Positions 50,433-59,740 are shown, counted from the stretch's first letter. The stretch is DNA of 64,000 bases from Dyella sp. AtDHG13 (GCF_003201105.1 NZ_QICJ01000001.1:310001-374000); one strand, 5' to 3'. Made by a program: numbers and translations. The notes: generated by a model not told the origin, from the letters alone.

Positions 50433-53431
50433 CACTCCGCCACGATCAGCCAGCCCTTGCCGGGCTCCACGGGTATCGCTTCATCCACCTTGAACGTCGC
50501 CTGCGGCTGGAAACCGGCAACCGATGGCGCCGACAGCGTGACACGTCTTGGCGACAGGCCCAGCGCCTTCCAGTCCACCAGCAGCTTCACGTCCACCTTC
50601 TGCGGCGCCCACGATGCGATGGCGATCAGCGTCTTGTTGCCCTTGCGCACGTAGCTGGTGGCGAGCACGTCGTCGCGATTGGTCTTCACCGGCGCGTCGT
50701 GCACCCACCAACCGATCATGTCGGCCTGTTCGATGCCGAACGCGTCCCACAGCTTCCACAAGCCGCGCGGATCGCTGCCTGCCGACCAGCCCAACCGATT
50801 CGTCATGCCGAACAGCATGCCGCGCCAGGGGTTGCCGTCGTTCTGCAGCATCTCGCCCATCAGGCCATAGGGGATGCCGGAGATCTCGGTGAGCCAGTAC
50901 GTGGGCGAGGTTTTCTCGTAATCGAACTCCTCGCCGAACCACAGCCGGTCGATGTACGGGAACAGCTCCATGTACAGCAGCGCGCTGTTGATATAGCCGT
51001 CGCGCGGGTTGTACTGGCTGGCCGAATGCAGATCGATCAGCGGATCGGGGCGATGCGCCTGCAATACCTTGCGCACGCGCTTCATGGTGGTGCGATCGTA
51101 GGCCACGTCGTCCAGGTACAGGCCATCGATGCCGATGTTGCGCGCGAGCCAGTCCAGGCCTTCGATGTAATAGTTGTGCCAGCGGCTCTGGCCGGCGTTG
51201 ATCACGGCCGCGTCGCGATTCTCCGGCACATGCCATGCCGCGATGTAGTCGCCGTCGAGGTGCTCCTGCAGCCAGGAGAACCCACCGCCCTGGCCCGCGC
51301 TGATCACCTCGTGCCCCAGACTTTCGAGCATGGGCAGTTCCGGCGCGCGGTCGGACAGCTCGCGCACGGTGTCGTAGATCTTCACGCGCATGCCGCGCTG
51401 GTGTGCCGCATCGACGTAGGCGCGCATCGCCGCCGGCTCCAGGAACGGATAGTTGATCCACGGGTTGATCGGCGTGGCGTGGTGGATGTTCACCACGTTC
51501 GCGCCATCGGCCTTGATGGCATCGAGGTCGCCGTACTTGTGGAAGTAGCGTTCGGCGAAATGCCTGGCCGGGTCGATCGGCTTGAACGGCGTGACACGCA
51601 TGACGATGTCGTAGTGCAACGTTTCGCCGGCTTTCATCCGGCGGGGGCCGCTATAGGCTTCGGCCAGATAGTCCTTGTCCTCAGCGCGCAAGCGGATGCC
51701 GCCCTTGCCGTCGTTGTCCCATGAGGTGGGCATGCGCAGCGGCTGTTGCTGGTAGAAGTTCGTGTTGAGCGGGCGCCGGTAGTTCTCGTCGCGCAGATGG
51801 AACTCAAGCCCGGCATTCACCGAGCCGATCCATGCGCCATCCTGGTTGTTCTTCGCGTGCCACGTCCAGCTGAAATCGACGGGTGCCGCATCGCCCTGTC
51901 GCCCAAGGCCAAGCTGGTACCGCGCCGCGTCGTGCTGCATGGGAATGGACAGGCGAATGTCCCGCAGCGACACATCCTTCGCGGCCGAGAGCGCGATGCT
52001 GTAGGCCAGGGTGCCATCCGCTTCGAGACTGGCCTTCACGTCGCCGGTCAGCGCACCCGCGTTCGCATTGACCTGCCAGTGAACCTTGCCGGGGCCGTCC
52101 CTCTGGATCTGCGGCGAGTGGGCGGCAGCCAGCACGTGATCGCCGGCATCGTCCGCCACGATCAACTGGATGGGCGCCGCGAGCAGGGCCTTGGGCTGCT
52201 TCGCGAATCCCGTCATGCGTTCGTCGAAGCGGCTGGTGATCTGGGCCGGCAAGCCGTTCGCGGCGAGGGTGATGTCGCGCCCCAGGATGCCGAGCGTGCT
52301 CCCCTTTACCGCAATCGGCACAAACGGCTTCACCACCGTATCGTCCTGCGCCAGCGCGGAATTGAGCCAGCGCAGGCGCGTCAGCTTGAACGGATCGTCA
52401 TCGCCATGCGCGATGGCCTCGCCCTCGCCCACCGTGATCGCCAACGGAATCGACTGCGCGGCCACGCCATCCGCGGACACCGTCACCGCGCCGCGGTAGA
52501 CGCCGGGCTTTGCCGTCGCCGGAATATCCAGCCCCATCCACAACGCCTGCACGCGCCCCTGGGCCACATCCACGCGCGCCGTAAAAGGCTTGCCGTCGTA
52601 GCCGACGCCACGGAGGTTGAAGCAGGTCAACGCGCTGGCGGGAATGACGGAGCCATCGTCGGCACGCAAGTCGCTGAAAGCTACGCGCACATCGTTCACC
52701 GCCGCGCGCGGAGCCCATGCGCCGAGCTGGAAGCTCAGGTACTCGCCGCGCTGGGCGGTGTCGCTCAAGGTGCCACCCGCTCCGCGCTGGGCCCAGCGCC
52801 CGGGCAGCGTGTCGAACATGCGGATGGGATAGGCGCGCGTCTCCGGGAACAGGAGCAAGGCATCGGATGCATGCTTCGCCAGCAGGGCCTGCAGTTCGTC
52901 CGCCGTCGCGGTGCGCTCCATCGGCGTGTAGGCGTCGAAATCGTCCACCGCCTCATAGCGCAGCACCGTGGCCTGCGGCAGGCGCGACCAGTGCTTCGCA
53001 TCGCCGAGCTTGCGTGACCATGCGGCATCCGCGGTGTCGCTGGGTGTCGCATAGCTCACCGTGGGGTAATTGCTGCGGCCCTTGCTGACGTGCGGCTGGT
53101 AGTAGATCGCATACGTGCCGGCTTGCGTGGCCTGAAACACCAGCTCGCCGCTGGCTCGGTCGATGGCGCCGCGCCGCACGTTGGTCACGATGGAGCCATC
53201 GGGCGCGGTGACGATCACGGCGACGTTCTCCGGATGCGCGTCGCGCCGGCGCCACGAGATCACCACGTGCACCGCCGTGGCCGGCGCATCCACCTGCACC
53301 AGGTAACGGTGATTGCCCAGCGCATCCGCGTTCCATCGCAGCGCCTGCTGCGTGGCGGGCGCCTGCGCATGAGCGACACCGGCCGCGCCCAGCAGCGCGC
53401 CCACCATGATCCAAGCACGACCTCGATGCAC
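50432..53431 (-). CDS. Glycoside hydrolase-like DUF6067 protein
   Basis: Exported protein of 999 residues. Signal peptide IMVGALLGAAGVAHAQ. An N-terminal beta-sandwich region (about 25-130) precedes a long all-beta middle and, from about residue 640, a TIM-barrel-like catalytic part of the DUF6067/GH123-related type: GANVVNIHHATPINPWINYP, QRGMRVKIYDTVRELSD, GIDGLYLDDVAYDRTTMKRV, DPLIDLHSASQYNPRDGY and LWFGEEFDYEKTSP. Acidic pairs such as YLDD and EEFDYE are catalytic candidates. The substrate is unknown, perhaps an N-acetylated glycan. It heads an operon with the EF-hand esterase. Confidence 0.82.
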   Translation of the reverse strand: MHRGRAWIMVGALLGAAGVAHAQAPATQQALRWNADALGNHRYLVQVDAPATAVHVVISWRRRDAHPENVAVIVTAPDGSIVTNVRRGAIDRASGELVFQATQAGTYAIYYQPHVSKGRSNYPTVSYATPSDTADAAWSRKLGDAKHWSRLPQATVLRYEAVDDFDAYTPMERTATADELQALLAKHASDALLLFPETRAYPIRMFDTLPGRWAQRGAGGTLSDTAQRGEYLSFQLGAWAPRAAVNDVRVAFSDLRADDGSVIPASALTCFNLRGVGYDGKPFTARVDVAQGRVQALWMGLDIPATAKPGVYRGAVTVSADGVAAQSIPLAITVGEGEAIAHGDDDPFKLTRLRWLNSALAQDDTVVKPFVPIAVKGSTLGILGRDITLAANGLPAQITSRFDERMTGFAKQPKALLAAPIQLIVADDAGDHVLAAAHSPQIQRDGPGKVHWQVNANAGALTGDVKASLEADGTLAYSIALSAAKDVSLRDIRLSIPMQHDAARYQLGLGRQGDAAPVDFSWTWHAKNNQDGAWIGSVNAGLEFHLRDENYRRPLNTNFYQQQPLRMPTSWDNDGKGGIRLRAEDKDYLAEAYSGPRRMKAGETLHYDIVMRVTPFKPIDPARHFAERYFHKYGDLDAIKADGANVVNIHHATPINPWINYPFLEPAAMRAYVDAAHQRGMRVKIYDTVRELSDRAPELPMLESLGHEVISAGQGGGFSWLQEHLDGDYIAAWHVPENRDAAVINAGQSRWHNYYIEGLDWLARNIGIDGLYLDDVAYDRTTMKRVRKVLQAHRPDPLIDLHSASQYNPRDGYINSALLYMELFPYIDRLWFGEEFDYEKTSPTYWLTEISGIPYGLMGEMLQNDGNPWRGMLFGMTNRLGWSAGSDPRGLWKLWDAFGIEQADMIGWWVHDAPVKTNRDDVLATSYVRKGNKTLIAIASWAPQKVDVKLLVDWKALGLSPRRVTLSAPSVAGFQPQATFKVDEAIPVEPGKGWLIVAE

Positions 53432-53568
53432 TCCGTTCTCCCCGGATGGCTAAAAAACCGGCGACGCTCGCGAAGCCGTAACGGAAGTGTTTAACCCGAG
53501 GGGATGCGCAGGGGCAAGTTCCGGAAGGACTGTACTGGCGAGACGTTCGTGCGTAGAAGCAAAGTCGC

Positions 53569-54555
53569 TCAGGCGCCACGATCCGTCTTCAGCGTGCGCA
53601 CGTCTTCCTCGTGTCCCGCCGCGGAGCGTCCACTCACCCAGCCGAACAAGGCGATGCCCATCACGATCATCACCGCGCCGAAGGCGGAGAAACCGTGCGG
53701 CCACGCTTCGCCGAGGAACGTGGCGCCGATCACCGTGGCAAACAGCAGTTCGGCGGCCTGCATGGCTTCCACCGCCGCCAGTGCGGTTGGCTCGGTGCGC
53801 ACCATGTCGGTGGCGCGGAAGAACAGCACCGTGGCGATGACGCCCGACGACAACGCCACGCCGCCCGCCAGCAGCACTTCGCGCCAGCCCGGCGGGCCAA
53901 TGAGCAGCCACGTCGCGGCGGCCAGCAGCAGCCACAGCGGCCAACTGCACAGCGTCATGCCGAACACGCGCTGGGTGGCGCCGATGCGCGTGCCGCTGCG
54001 TTCCAGATGCAGCAGCACCATGCGATTGCCCAGTGGGTACGCGAACGCGGAGAACACCACCGCGGCCATCGCCAGCCAGTCGCTCATGCGCAGCCGGCCT
54101 TGCGCGTGGCCCCACTGCAAGGCGAACACGCCGGCCACGATCAACGCGCCGATCGCCACGCTGCGCCATGCCAGGTGGCGCCGTTCATCGCGATAGATGA
54201 ACGGCGCGAGCAAGGGGCCTGCCAGCACCGTGGTCTGGAAGCTGCCGGCCACCAGCCACGACGGGCCGCTGTTGGCGGCCCAGGTCAGCGGCAGGCCGAA
54301 CAACACGAAGCCCACCGTGCTCCACCACAGCCACGTGCGCGGATAGCGCTTCAGCTCCATCGGCAATTGTCCAAGACCGCCCTGCCAGGGCAGCACGATG
54401 GCGAGCAGCGGCAAGGTGATCAGATAGCGCAGGATCACGGCCCACGCCCAATGCCCGCCGCCCGCGACGAGGCTGCGGTTGAGCACATAGGTCATGGTGA
54501 AGAACAACGCCGCGCACAGCGCCAGTCCCACCGCGGCGACAGCGTTGGAGCGCAT
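53569..54555 (-). CDS. DMT-superfamily efflux transporter
   Basis: Ten-helix drug/metabolite transporter of 328 residues of the multidrug-resistance EmrE-like (PF13536-type) group. Visible helices include AAVGLALCAALFFTMTYVLN, WAWAVILRYLITLPLLAIVL, FVLFGLPLTWAANSGPSWLV, the repeat-two AMAAVVFSAFAYPLGNRMV and AVEAMQAAELLFATVIGATF. The start MRSNAV is preceded by GGAG-like sequence; the frame stays open far upstream only as a shadow of the kinase gene. It lies 68 bases past the stop of the CpxA-like gene and could belong to that operon, but need not. Confidence 0.88.
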   Translation of the reverse strand: MRSNAVAAVGLALCAALFFTMTYVLNRSLVAGGGHWAWAVILRYLITLPLLAIVLPWQGGLGQLPMELKRYPRTWLWWSTVGFVLFGLPLTWAANSGPSWLVAGSFQTTVLAGPLLAPFIYRDERRHLAWRSVAIGALIVAGVFALQWGHAQGRLRMSDWLAMAAVVFSAFAYPLGNRMVLLHLERSGTRIGATQRVFGMTLCSWPLWLLLAAATWLLIGPPGWREVLLAGGVALSSGVIATVLFFRATDMVRTEPTALAAVEAMQAAELLFATVIGATFLGEAWPHGFSAFGAVMIVMGIALFGWVSGRSAAGHEEDVRTLKTDRGA

Positions 54556-54623
54556 GCGTTGGTCCGTGGGTTGAAGAACGGCGAGTGTCGCAGACGCCGG
54601 GGCGTTTTCGAAGGCCGGTGGGC

Positions 54624-55991
54624 TCAGCCCGCCTCGTCCGGCGACAGCGGAAGCTGAAGGCTCACCACGAACCCGCCGCCCTCGCCGTTTTCCGCACGGA
54701 TATCGCCGCCATGGGCCTTCACCACGCGCTGCACGATGGCCAGGCCCAAGCCGTGGCCATCCGCGCGCGAGGCGTTGCTGCCGCGGAACAGCGGGCGGAA
54801 CAGCGAGCCGATTTCCGCCTCGGGCACGCCAGGGCCGTTGTCGCGCACCGTCACGTCGACCTTTCCCGCCGCCGGCCGTGACGCCAGCTCGACGCGTCCG
54901 CCCCTGGGGCTGAACTTGATGGCGTTGGCGATCAGGTTGTCGAACGCACGTTCCAGCAGCAGCTCGTTGCCGGATACCACCGCCGGCAGCGGCGCCGCCA
55001 ACTGCAGGGTGATGTCCCGCGCCTGCGCCTCCAGTTCGGCGCGCTGCACGCAATTGCGCAGCAGCGCCGACACGTCCACCGGTTCGCGGTTCACGCCGGG
55101 GATGCCACCCTCCAGTCGCGACAGCGCGAGCATCTCGCCGGTCATGTTGTCGAGCCGGCCGATCTCCTGCTCGGCCTGCAGGAAGTAGCGCGCGGCTTCC
55201 TCGGGCGTGGCGCTGCGCTGGGCCAGGTCCAGGATCAGGTGCAGGCGCGCCAGCGGCGAACGCAGTTCGTGCGAGAGATCCTGCAGCACGCTGCGATCAT
55301 GCGCGACCAGCGCCTCGATGCGCACCGCCATGGCATCGAAATCGTTGGCGAGCTGGCGCAGTTCTTCCGGCGCGCGGCGCCCGGGCGCTTCGACGCGCGC
55401 GGACAACTCGCCCGAGGCCATGCGCCGCGTGGCGCGACTGATCGCCTCCACCGGCTTGGCCACGCTGCGCGCCACCCACCAGCCCACCAGACCGATGAAC
55501 AGCAACGACAGCCCGCCCTGGAAGGCGAGGAAGATGGTTTGCCGCGTGCCCTGGCGCAGCCGCGAGTGCGTGCGGCTCAACGCCACCAGCTGGCGAACCT
55601 GCCCATCGCTGCCCCGCACCTGCTGCACGGCCAGGTAGAGATTGGGCCAGGGCTGCAGCACGACGTCGCGCTTTTCGTCCAGCCAGGTCTGCAGGGACGA
55701 CTGCACCGACAGCGGCATGCGTATCGGCGACAGCGCCTGGCCGTTCTCGTACAAGGTGGCCTCGATGCCTTCGTGCCGTTGCTGCAGCGACCACTCGGCC
55801 AGCGCGGTCGAGCCGCCGCTTTCGAAAGCCTGGTCCGCGCCCTGCGCGAGCGCGGACCAGTTGATTTCCACCGCTGTGCTGAATTCGATGAAGCGCTGCG
55901 TCAGGAAGATGCCCAGGCCCAACGCCAGCAGGTTCGCGGCGCAAAAGCTGATCAGCACGCGCCAGTAGAGGGAGCTGTTGAAGGGATTCAC
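54624..55991 (-). CDS. CpxA-like sensor histidine kinase
   Basis: Envelope-stress sensor kinase of 455 residues. Two membrane helices (about 10-30 and 152-175) bound a periplasmic sensor domain. A HAMP domain (VARSVAKPVEAISRATRRMASGEL) leads to the phosphoacceptor His in LQDLSHELRSPLARL, and an ATPase domain with N box NLIANAIKFSP, G1 DNGPGVPEAE and G2 DGHGLGLAIV. The start is a GTG that overlaps the response regulator's stop (GTGA). With the CpxR-like partner and the divergent Spy/CpxP gene it forms a Cpx-type module. Confidence 0.92.
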   Translation of the reverse strand: MNPFNSSLYWRVLISFCAANLLALGLGIFLTQRFIEFSTAVEINWSALAQGADQAFESGGSTALAEWSLQQRHEGIEATLYENGQALSPIRMPLSVQSSLQTWLDEKRDVVLQPWPNLYLAVQQVRGSDGQVRQLVALSRTHSRLRQGTRQTIFLAFQGGLSLLFIGLVGWWVARSVAKPVEAISRATRRMASGELSARVEAPGRRAPEELRQLANDFDAMAVRIEALVAHDRSVLQDLSHELRSPLARLHLILDLAQRSATPEEAARYFLQAEQEIGRLDNMTGEMLALSRLEGGIPGVNREPVDVSALLRNCVQRAELEAQARDITLQLAAPLPAVVSGNELLLERAFDNLIANAIKFSPRGGRVELASRPAAGKVDVTVRDNGPGVPEAEIGSLFRPLFRGSNASRADGHGLGLAIVQRVVKAHGGDIRAENGEGGGFVVSLQLPLSPDEAG

Positions 55992-56674
55992 GCCGCGCCC
56001 GCCACCAGGCTGTAGCCCGCGCCGCGCACGGATTCGATGCGCGGCGCCTGCGCGGATGCCTCGGCCAGCTTGTGGCGCAGGCGGCTCACATGCACGTCGA
56101 TGCTGCGGTCGAACCGCTGCAGCTCGCGCCCCAGCGCCATGCGCGTGAGCGTGGCCTTGTCCACCAGTTCGCCCGCGCGTTGCGCGAGCGCCAGCAGCAA
56201 TTGGAATTCCGCACCGGTGAGCGTGAGTTCCTGCTCGCCCACATAGGCGCGACGCTCGGCCGGCTCCAGCCGCAACACGCCCACCTGCAGGCTGCCCGCG
56301 CTGACCGGCGCGTTGCGGCGCAGCTGGGCACGCACGCGCGCCAGCAGCTCGCGCGGCAGGCAGGGCTTGGTGAGGTAGTCGTCCGCGCCCAGCTCCAGCC
56401 CGATCACGCGATCCACCGGCTCGCCCTTGGCGGACAGCATGATCACCGGCAGGCGGTGCTTGAGGCGCACTTCGCGCAAGGTTTCCAGGCCGTCGCGGCC
56501 GGGCATCATCACGTCGAGGATCAGCAGGTCCGGCCGCGTGGCCGCGTTGTGCAGCTGGGCGAGCCCCGCTTCGCCGTCGTGCGCGACGTCCACGGCGAAG
56601 CCCTCGCGCTGCAGGTATTCGGCCAGCAGGTCGGCCAGGGCGCGGTCGTCATCGACGATAAGGATTCTGGGCAT
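55988..56674 (-). CDS. CpxR-like OmpR-family response regulator
   Basis: DNA-binding response regulator of 228 residues. The receiver has the acidic pocket LIVDDDRA, phospho-Asp54 in LILDVMMPGRDG, the Ser of MLSAKG and Lys in DDYLTKPCLPREL. The C-terminal winged helix includes LTGAEFQLLLALAQRAGELV, RSIDVHVSRLRHKL and RIESVRGAGYSLV. It is the first gene of the two-gene operon with the kinase. A perfect CpxR box lies 70 bases upstream of its ATG, between it and the divergent spy-like gene, so it likely controls both itself and that gene. I start at MPRILI. Confidence 0.93.
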   Translation of the reverse strand: MPRILIVDDDRALADLLAEYLQREGFAVDVAHDGEAGLAQLHNAATRPDLLILDVMMPGRDGLETLREVRLKHRLPVIMLSAKGEPVDRVIGLELGADDYLTKPCLPRELLARVRAQLRRNAPVSAGSLQVGVLRLEPAERRAYVGEQELTLTGAEFQLLLALAQRAGELVDKATLTRMALGRELQRFDRSIDVHVSRLRHKLAEASAQAPRIESVRGAGYSLVAGAA

Positions 56675-56743
56675 GTCGGGGGTGCAACGATTTCTTGCGT
56701 GGGAGTCCATTCAAACCGGGTGGCGAGGCCCGCCACCACGGGC

Positions 56744-56758
56744 TTTACCCTTCTTTAC
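56744..56758 (-). promoter_or_regulatory. CpxR box
   Basis: Read on the minus strand this is GTAAA-GAAGG-GTAAA, an exact match to the E. coli CpxR consensus GTAAA-N5-GTAAA. It is the only such site noticed here and lies in the 164-base gap between the CpxR-like and Spy/CpxP-like genes. Confidence 0.85.
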
Positions 56759-56838
56759 CTTCCCGCAAAGAACATACACATAGCGCTGTCGTCAAATAGG
56801 CACCAAGCAAGACCCCCCAACGACACAGGTGTAAACCC

Positions 56839-57336
56839 ATGCGCAAGAACATCTCTCTCGCTCTGGTGCTCGCTTCGGCGGTTGCCCTCGCTCCGTTCGC
56901 CATCGCCTCCGCGCAGGACGGCGGCCCGCATGGCGGCTTCCACGGCGGCCATGGCCACGGTGCGTTCGAGGCGTACAGCAAGCTGAACCTGACCGACGCC
57001 CAGAAGGCCAGCATCAAGCAGATCATGCAGACCGCCTTCTCGCAGGGTAAGGCGCAGCGCCAGGCCCTGCGCCAGCAGCGCGAGGCCTTCGAGCAGATGG
57101 CCCCGAACGCGTCCGGCTACCAGGCCGCGGCTACCGCCCTGGCCCAGGCCGAAGGCGCCGCCACCACGGCCCGCGTGCAGCAGCGCGCCGCCGTCCGCGC
57201 CCAGGTCTACGCCATCCTGACCCCGGCGCAGCAGGCCCAGCTGGCGACCCTCAAGGCCCAGCGCGAAGCCCGTCGCGAACAGTGGCAGCAGTTCAAGGCG
57301 CAGCATCCGGTGTCGGGCTCGTCCTCGGCCCAGTAA
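56839..57336 (+). CDS. Spy/CpxP-family periplasmic protein
   Basis: Small helical periplasmic protein of 165 residues, the chaperone-like or feedback partner of Cpx-type systems. Signal peptide SLALVLASAVALAPFAIASAQ, a His/Gly-rich segment (GGPHGGFHGGHGHG), then long amphipathic helices containing the family's LTxxQ motifs: LNLTDAQKASIKQIMQ and LTPAQQAQLATLKAQR. Rich in Gln and Ala. It is divergent from the CpxRA-like operon with a CpxR box between them, matching the E. coli cpxP-cpxRA layout. The His-rich part could bind metal. AGGTG precedes the ATG. Confidence 0.92.
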   Translation: MRKNISLALVLASAVALAPFAIASAQDGGPHGGFHGGHGHGAFEAYSKLNLTDAQKASIKQIMQTAFSQGKAQRQALRQQREAFEQMAPNASGYQAAATALAQAEGAATTARVQQRAAVRAQVYAILTPAQQAQLATLKAQREARREQWQQFKAQHPVSGSSSAQ

Positions 57337-57392
57337 CGGTTCGCACGACGTCACAAGAATCACGGTAGCGCTTCGCTACCGGCAAGAAACCC

Positions 57393-57425
57393 GGCGCCAG
57401 CCTGCATGCTGGCGCCGTTCTTTTT
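57393..57425 (+). terminator. Intrinsic terminator after the Spy/CpxP-like gene
   Basis: GGCGCCAGC-CTGCAT-GCTGGCGCC (57393-57416) forms a 9-bp GC stem followed by GTTCTTTTT. A second small hairpin (GGTAGCG-CTT-CGCTACC, 57364-57380) lies before it. On the opposite strand the stem is followed by GGGTTTCTT, so it may also serve the convergent aldo/keto reductase gene. Confidence 0.85.
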
Positions 57426-58540
57426 CAGTCGGCCTTGAAGCCCGCCTGCTGCTGCGCCGGCACATACACCGGCGGCGCATAGCCCGCGGGCTTGCTGCCC
57501 ACCGCCACGCCACCGTGGATGCGCGACTGCTGGACGTCGCCGAAAAACCAGTACGGGAAGCTCGGCTCCAGCGCACTGGCCGCATCGAGGCGCGCGCGCA
57601 GCTCGCCGGGAATCTCGAACGACAGCGCCGACAGGTTGTCGTCCAGTTGCGCCAGCTTGGTCGCGCCGATGATCACCGAGGCAATGCCCGGCTGCGTGGC
57701 TACCCAGTTCAGCGCGACCTGCGCCATGGGCCGGCCGATCTTGCCGGCCACTTCCTCCAGCGCGGCGACGATGGCCCAGTTGCGCTCGGTGAAGCGGTCG
57801 AAGCCCGGCGTGCCGGAAATCTTCGCCAACCGGCCATCGCCCGCGCCGCCGGCCTCGCTGGGTTTGTACTTGCCCGACAGCAGGCCCATGCCCATCGGGC
57901 TCCATGCGGTGATGCCTATGCCCAGTTCGCCCGCCATCGGCACGAACTCGTGCTCGATGTGGCGCTCGATCAGCGAGTACTCCAGCTGCAGGTTCACCAG
58001 CGGCGTCAGCGCGTGGGCCTCGGCGTAGGTCTGCGCGCGCGAGGCATACCAGGCCGGCACGTCGGAGAGGCCCGCATAGCGGATCTTGCCGGCGCGCACC
58101 AGGTCATCCAGCGTGCGCACCACTTCCTCCGCCGGGGTCAGGCGATCCCAGGTGTGCAGGATGTACAGGTCGATGTAGTCGGTGCGCAGGCGGCGCAACG
58201 AGCCCTCCACCGCGCGCAGGATGTTCTTGCGGCCGTTGCCGCCCGCGTTCGGGTTGCCCGGCTGCGCGTTGTAGCTGAACTTGGTGGAGATCACCGCGCG
58301 GTCGCGGCTGCCGCTGTCGGCGACGAACTTGCCGAGCAGCTCTTCGCTGGCGCCCTCGGTGTACAGGTCGGCGGTGTCGAAGAAGTTGCCGCCGGCGGCG
58401 AGATAGCGGTCGAACATGGCGCGGGCAGTGTCTTCCGCCGCGCCCCAGCCCCAGTTGTCCCCGAAGGTCATGGTGCCCAGGGCAAGGCGGCTGACGCGCA
58501 GGCCGGAACGGCCGAGGGTGTAGTAGGCATCGAGCGACAT
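57425..58540 (-). CDS. Aldo/keto reductase
   Basis: NADPH-dependent carbonyl reductase of 371 residues with a TIM barrel, in the YajO/Tas-like group. The catalytic Asp-Tyr-Lys-His set is visible as FFDTADLYTEG, STKFSY and YILHTWD. Cofactor-binding strings are SVIIGATKLAQLDDNLSAL and ITAWSPMGMGLLSGKYKP. AGGAG precedes the ATG. A LysR gene is divergent 107 bases away and is the likely regulator. The C-terminal extension after PSFPYWFFGDVQQSRIHGG is longer than in most family members. Confidence 0.92.
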   Translation of the reverse strand: MSLDAYYTLGRSGLRVSRLALGTMTFGDNWGWGAAEDTARAMFDRYLAAGGNFFDTADLYTEGASEELLGKFVADSGSRDRAVISTKFSYNAQPGNPNAGGNGRKNILRAVEGSLRRLRTDYIDLYILHTWDRLTPAEEVVRTLDDLVRAGKIRYAGLSDVPAWYASRAQTYAEAHALTPLVNLQLEYSLIERHIEHEFVPMAGELGIGITAWSPMGMGLLSGKYKPSEAGGAGDGRLAKISGTPGFDRFTERNWAIVAALEEVAGKIGRPMAQVALNWVATQPGIASVIIGATKLAQLDDNLSALSFEIPGELRARLDAASALEPSFPYWFFGDVQQSRIHGGVAVGSKPAGYAPPVYVPAQQQAGFKAD

Positions 58541-58647
58541 GGCGAACTCCTGTAGGTGAGGGATGGAGCGGATGGGCGAAGTCTGCGCCTTGCCATTACG
58601 CGGAAAAATCCGGATCGTGTGCATGCGTTATTAAGCGGAGCTAATCA

Positions 58648-59565
58648 ATGCCCACCGACCACGCCGCCGCCCTGCGCGCCTTCCGCCTGATCGCCCGCCA
58701 CGGGAGCTTTACCCGCGCCGCCGCGGAGCTGGAGGTCACCGCCTCCGCGCTCAGCCAGACGCTGCGCCAGCTGGAAGACCACGTGGGTGTGCGCCTGCTG
58801 CACCGGACCACGCGCCGCGTCGGGCTCACCGAGGCCGGCCATGCTTTCCTGGAACGCATTTCCCCGGCCCTGAACGAGATCGACGAAGCCATCGACGCCC
58901 TGCGCCAGCACGGCGACCGCCCCGCCGGCACCCTGCGCATCGCGGTGCCGCAGATGGTGCTGGATCATCTGATCGCGCCCTGCATCGCCCCGTTCATGCG
59001 GGCCTGGCCGGAGATCCGGCTGGACATCCAGGTCGACAACCGCCTCACCGATCTGATCGGCGAGGGCTTCGACGCCGGCATCCGCCTGGGCGAGCGCCTG
59101 GCGCGGGACATGGTGGCGATTCCGCTGGGCGGGCCGCAGCGCGCCGTGGTGGTCGGCTCGCCCGCCTACTTCGCCGCGCACGGCCGCCCGACGCATCCGC
59201 GCGACCTGCCATCGCACGATTGCGTGCGCTTCCGCTTCAGCAACAACGCCATCTATCGCTGGGAATTCGCGCACCCGTCGGGCGCGTCGAAAGGCCAATG
59301 GTTCGAACTGGACGTGGACGGCCCCATCACCACCAACGATCCGGGCATGGCGATCCAGGCCGCCATCGACGGCCTTGCGTTGACCCACATGATGGAGCCC
59401 TCGGCACGCAAGGCGCTCGCGGAGGGGCGGCTGGTATCCGTGCTCGAGGCATGGCTGCCGCCCTTCGACGGTTTCTATCTCTACTACCCCAGCCGACTGC
59501 AGGTGCCGCCCAAGCTGCGCGCCTTCATCGAGCATCTGCGTCGGCACATCGCGGCTTCGCCGTGA
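58648..59565 (+). CDS. LysR-family regulator
   Basis: Transcriptional regulator of 305 residues. The N-terminal winged helix shows ALRAFRLIARHGSFTRAAAELEVTASALSQTLRQLEDHVGVRLLHRTTR in pieces, the family's standard arrangement. The ligand-binding domain follows (GTLRIAVPQMVLDHLIAPCI, DAGIRLGERLARDMVAIPLG, LALTHMMEPSARKALAEGRLV). It is divergent from the aldo/keto reductase, which it probably controls; the gap contains ATTA-N8-TAAT (58630-58645), a possible half of a LysR site close to its own start. GGAG lies eight bases before the ATG. Confidence 0.92.
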   Translation: MPTDHAAALRAFRLIARHGSFTRAAAELEVTASALSQTLRQLEDHVGVRLLHRTTRRVGLTEAGHAFLERISPALNEIDEAIDALRQHGDRPAGTLRIAVPQMVLDHLIAPCIAPFMRAWPEIRLDIQVDNRLTDLIGEGFDAGIRLGERLARDMVAIPLGGPQRAVVVGSPAYFAAHGRPTHPRDLPSHDCVRFRFSNNAIYRWEFAHPSGASKGQWFELDVDGPITTNDPGMAIQAAIDGLALTHMMEPSARKALAEGRLVSVLEAWLPPFDGFYLYYPSRLQVPPKLRAFIEHLRRHIAASP

Positions 59566-59572
59566 CGACGCA

Positions 59573-59740
59573 TCACGAGCGCCAGTGACCCGAGACGTAC
59601 ACACCGCTCGGCGCGTAATAGGCCGGCACCCAGACGCGCGCGCCGTAGTGACGCGGTGCGACCACCACGCAACCGGTGAGTGACAGGCTCGCGCTGAACA
59701 TGACGGCGAGGCCGAGAGCGATCAGCATGAGTCGACGCAT
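59573..59740 (-). CDS. Tiny lipoprotein
   Basis: Lipoprotein of 55 residues: MRRLMLIALGLAVMFSASLS with lipobox SLTGC (Cys24), then a mature part of only about 31 residues rich in Val and Tyr (CVVVAPRHYGARVWVPAYY, SGVYVSGHWRS). The YxPSGVYVxGHW pattern occurs in small YXWGxW-type outer-membrane lipoproteins of gammaproteobacteria. GGAG six bases before the ATG supports expression. It converges with the LysR gene and has no operon partner. Confidence 0.8.
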   Translation of the reverse strand: MRRLMLIALGLAVMFSASLSLTGCVVVAPRHYGARVWVPAYYAPSGVYVSGHWRS

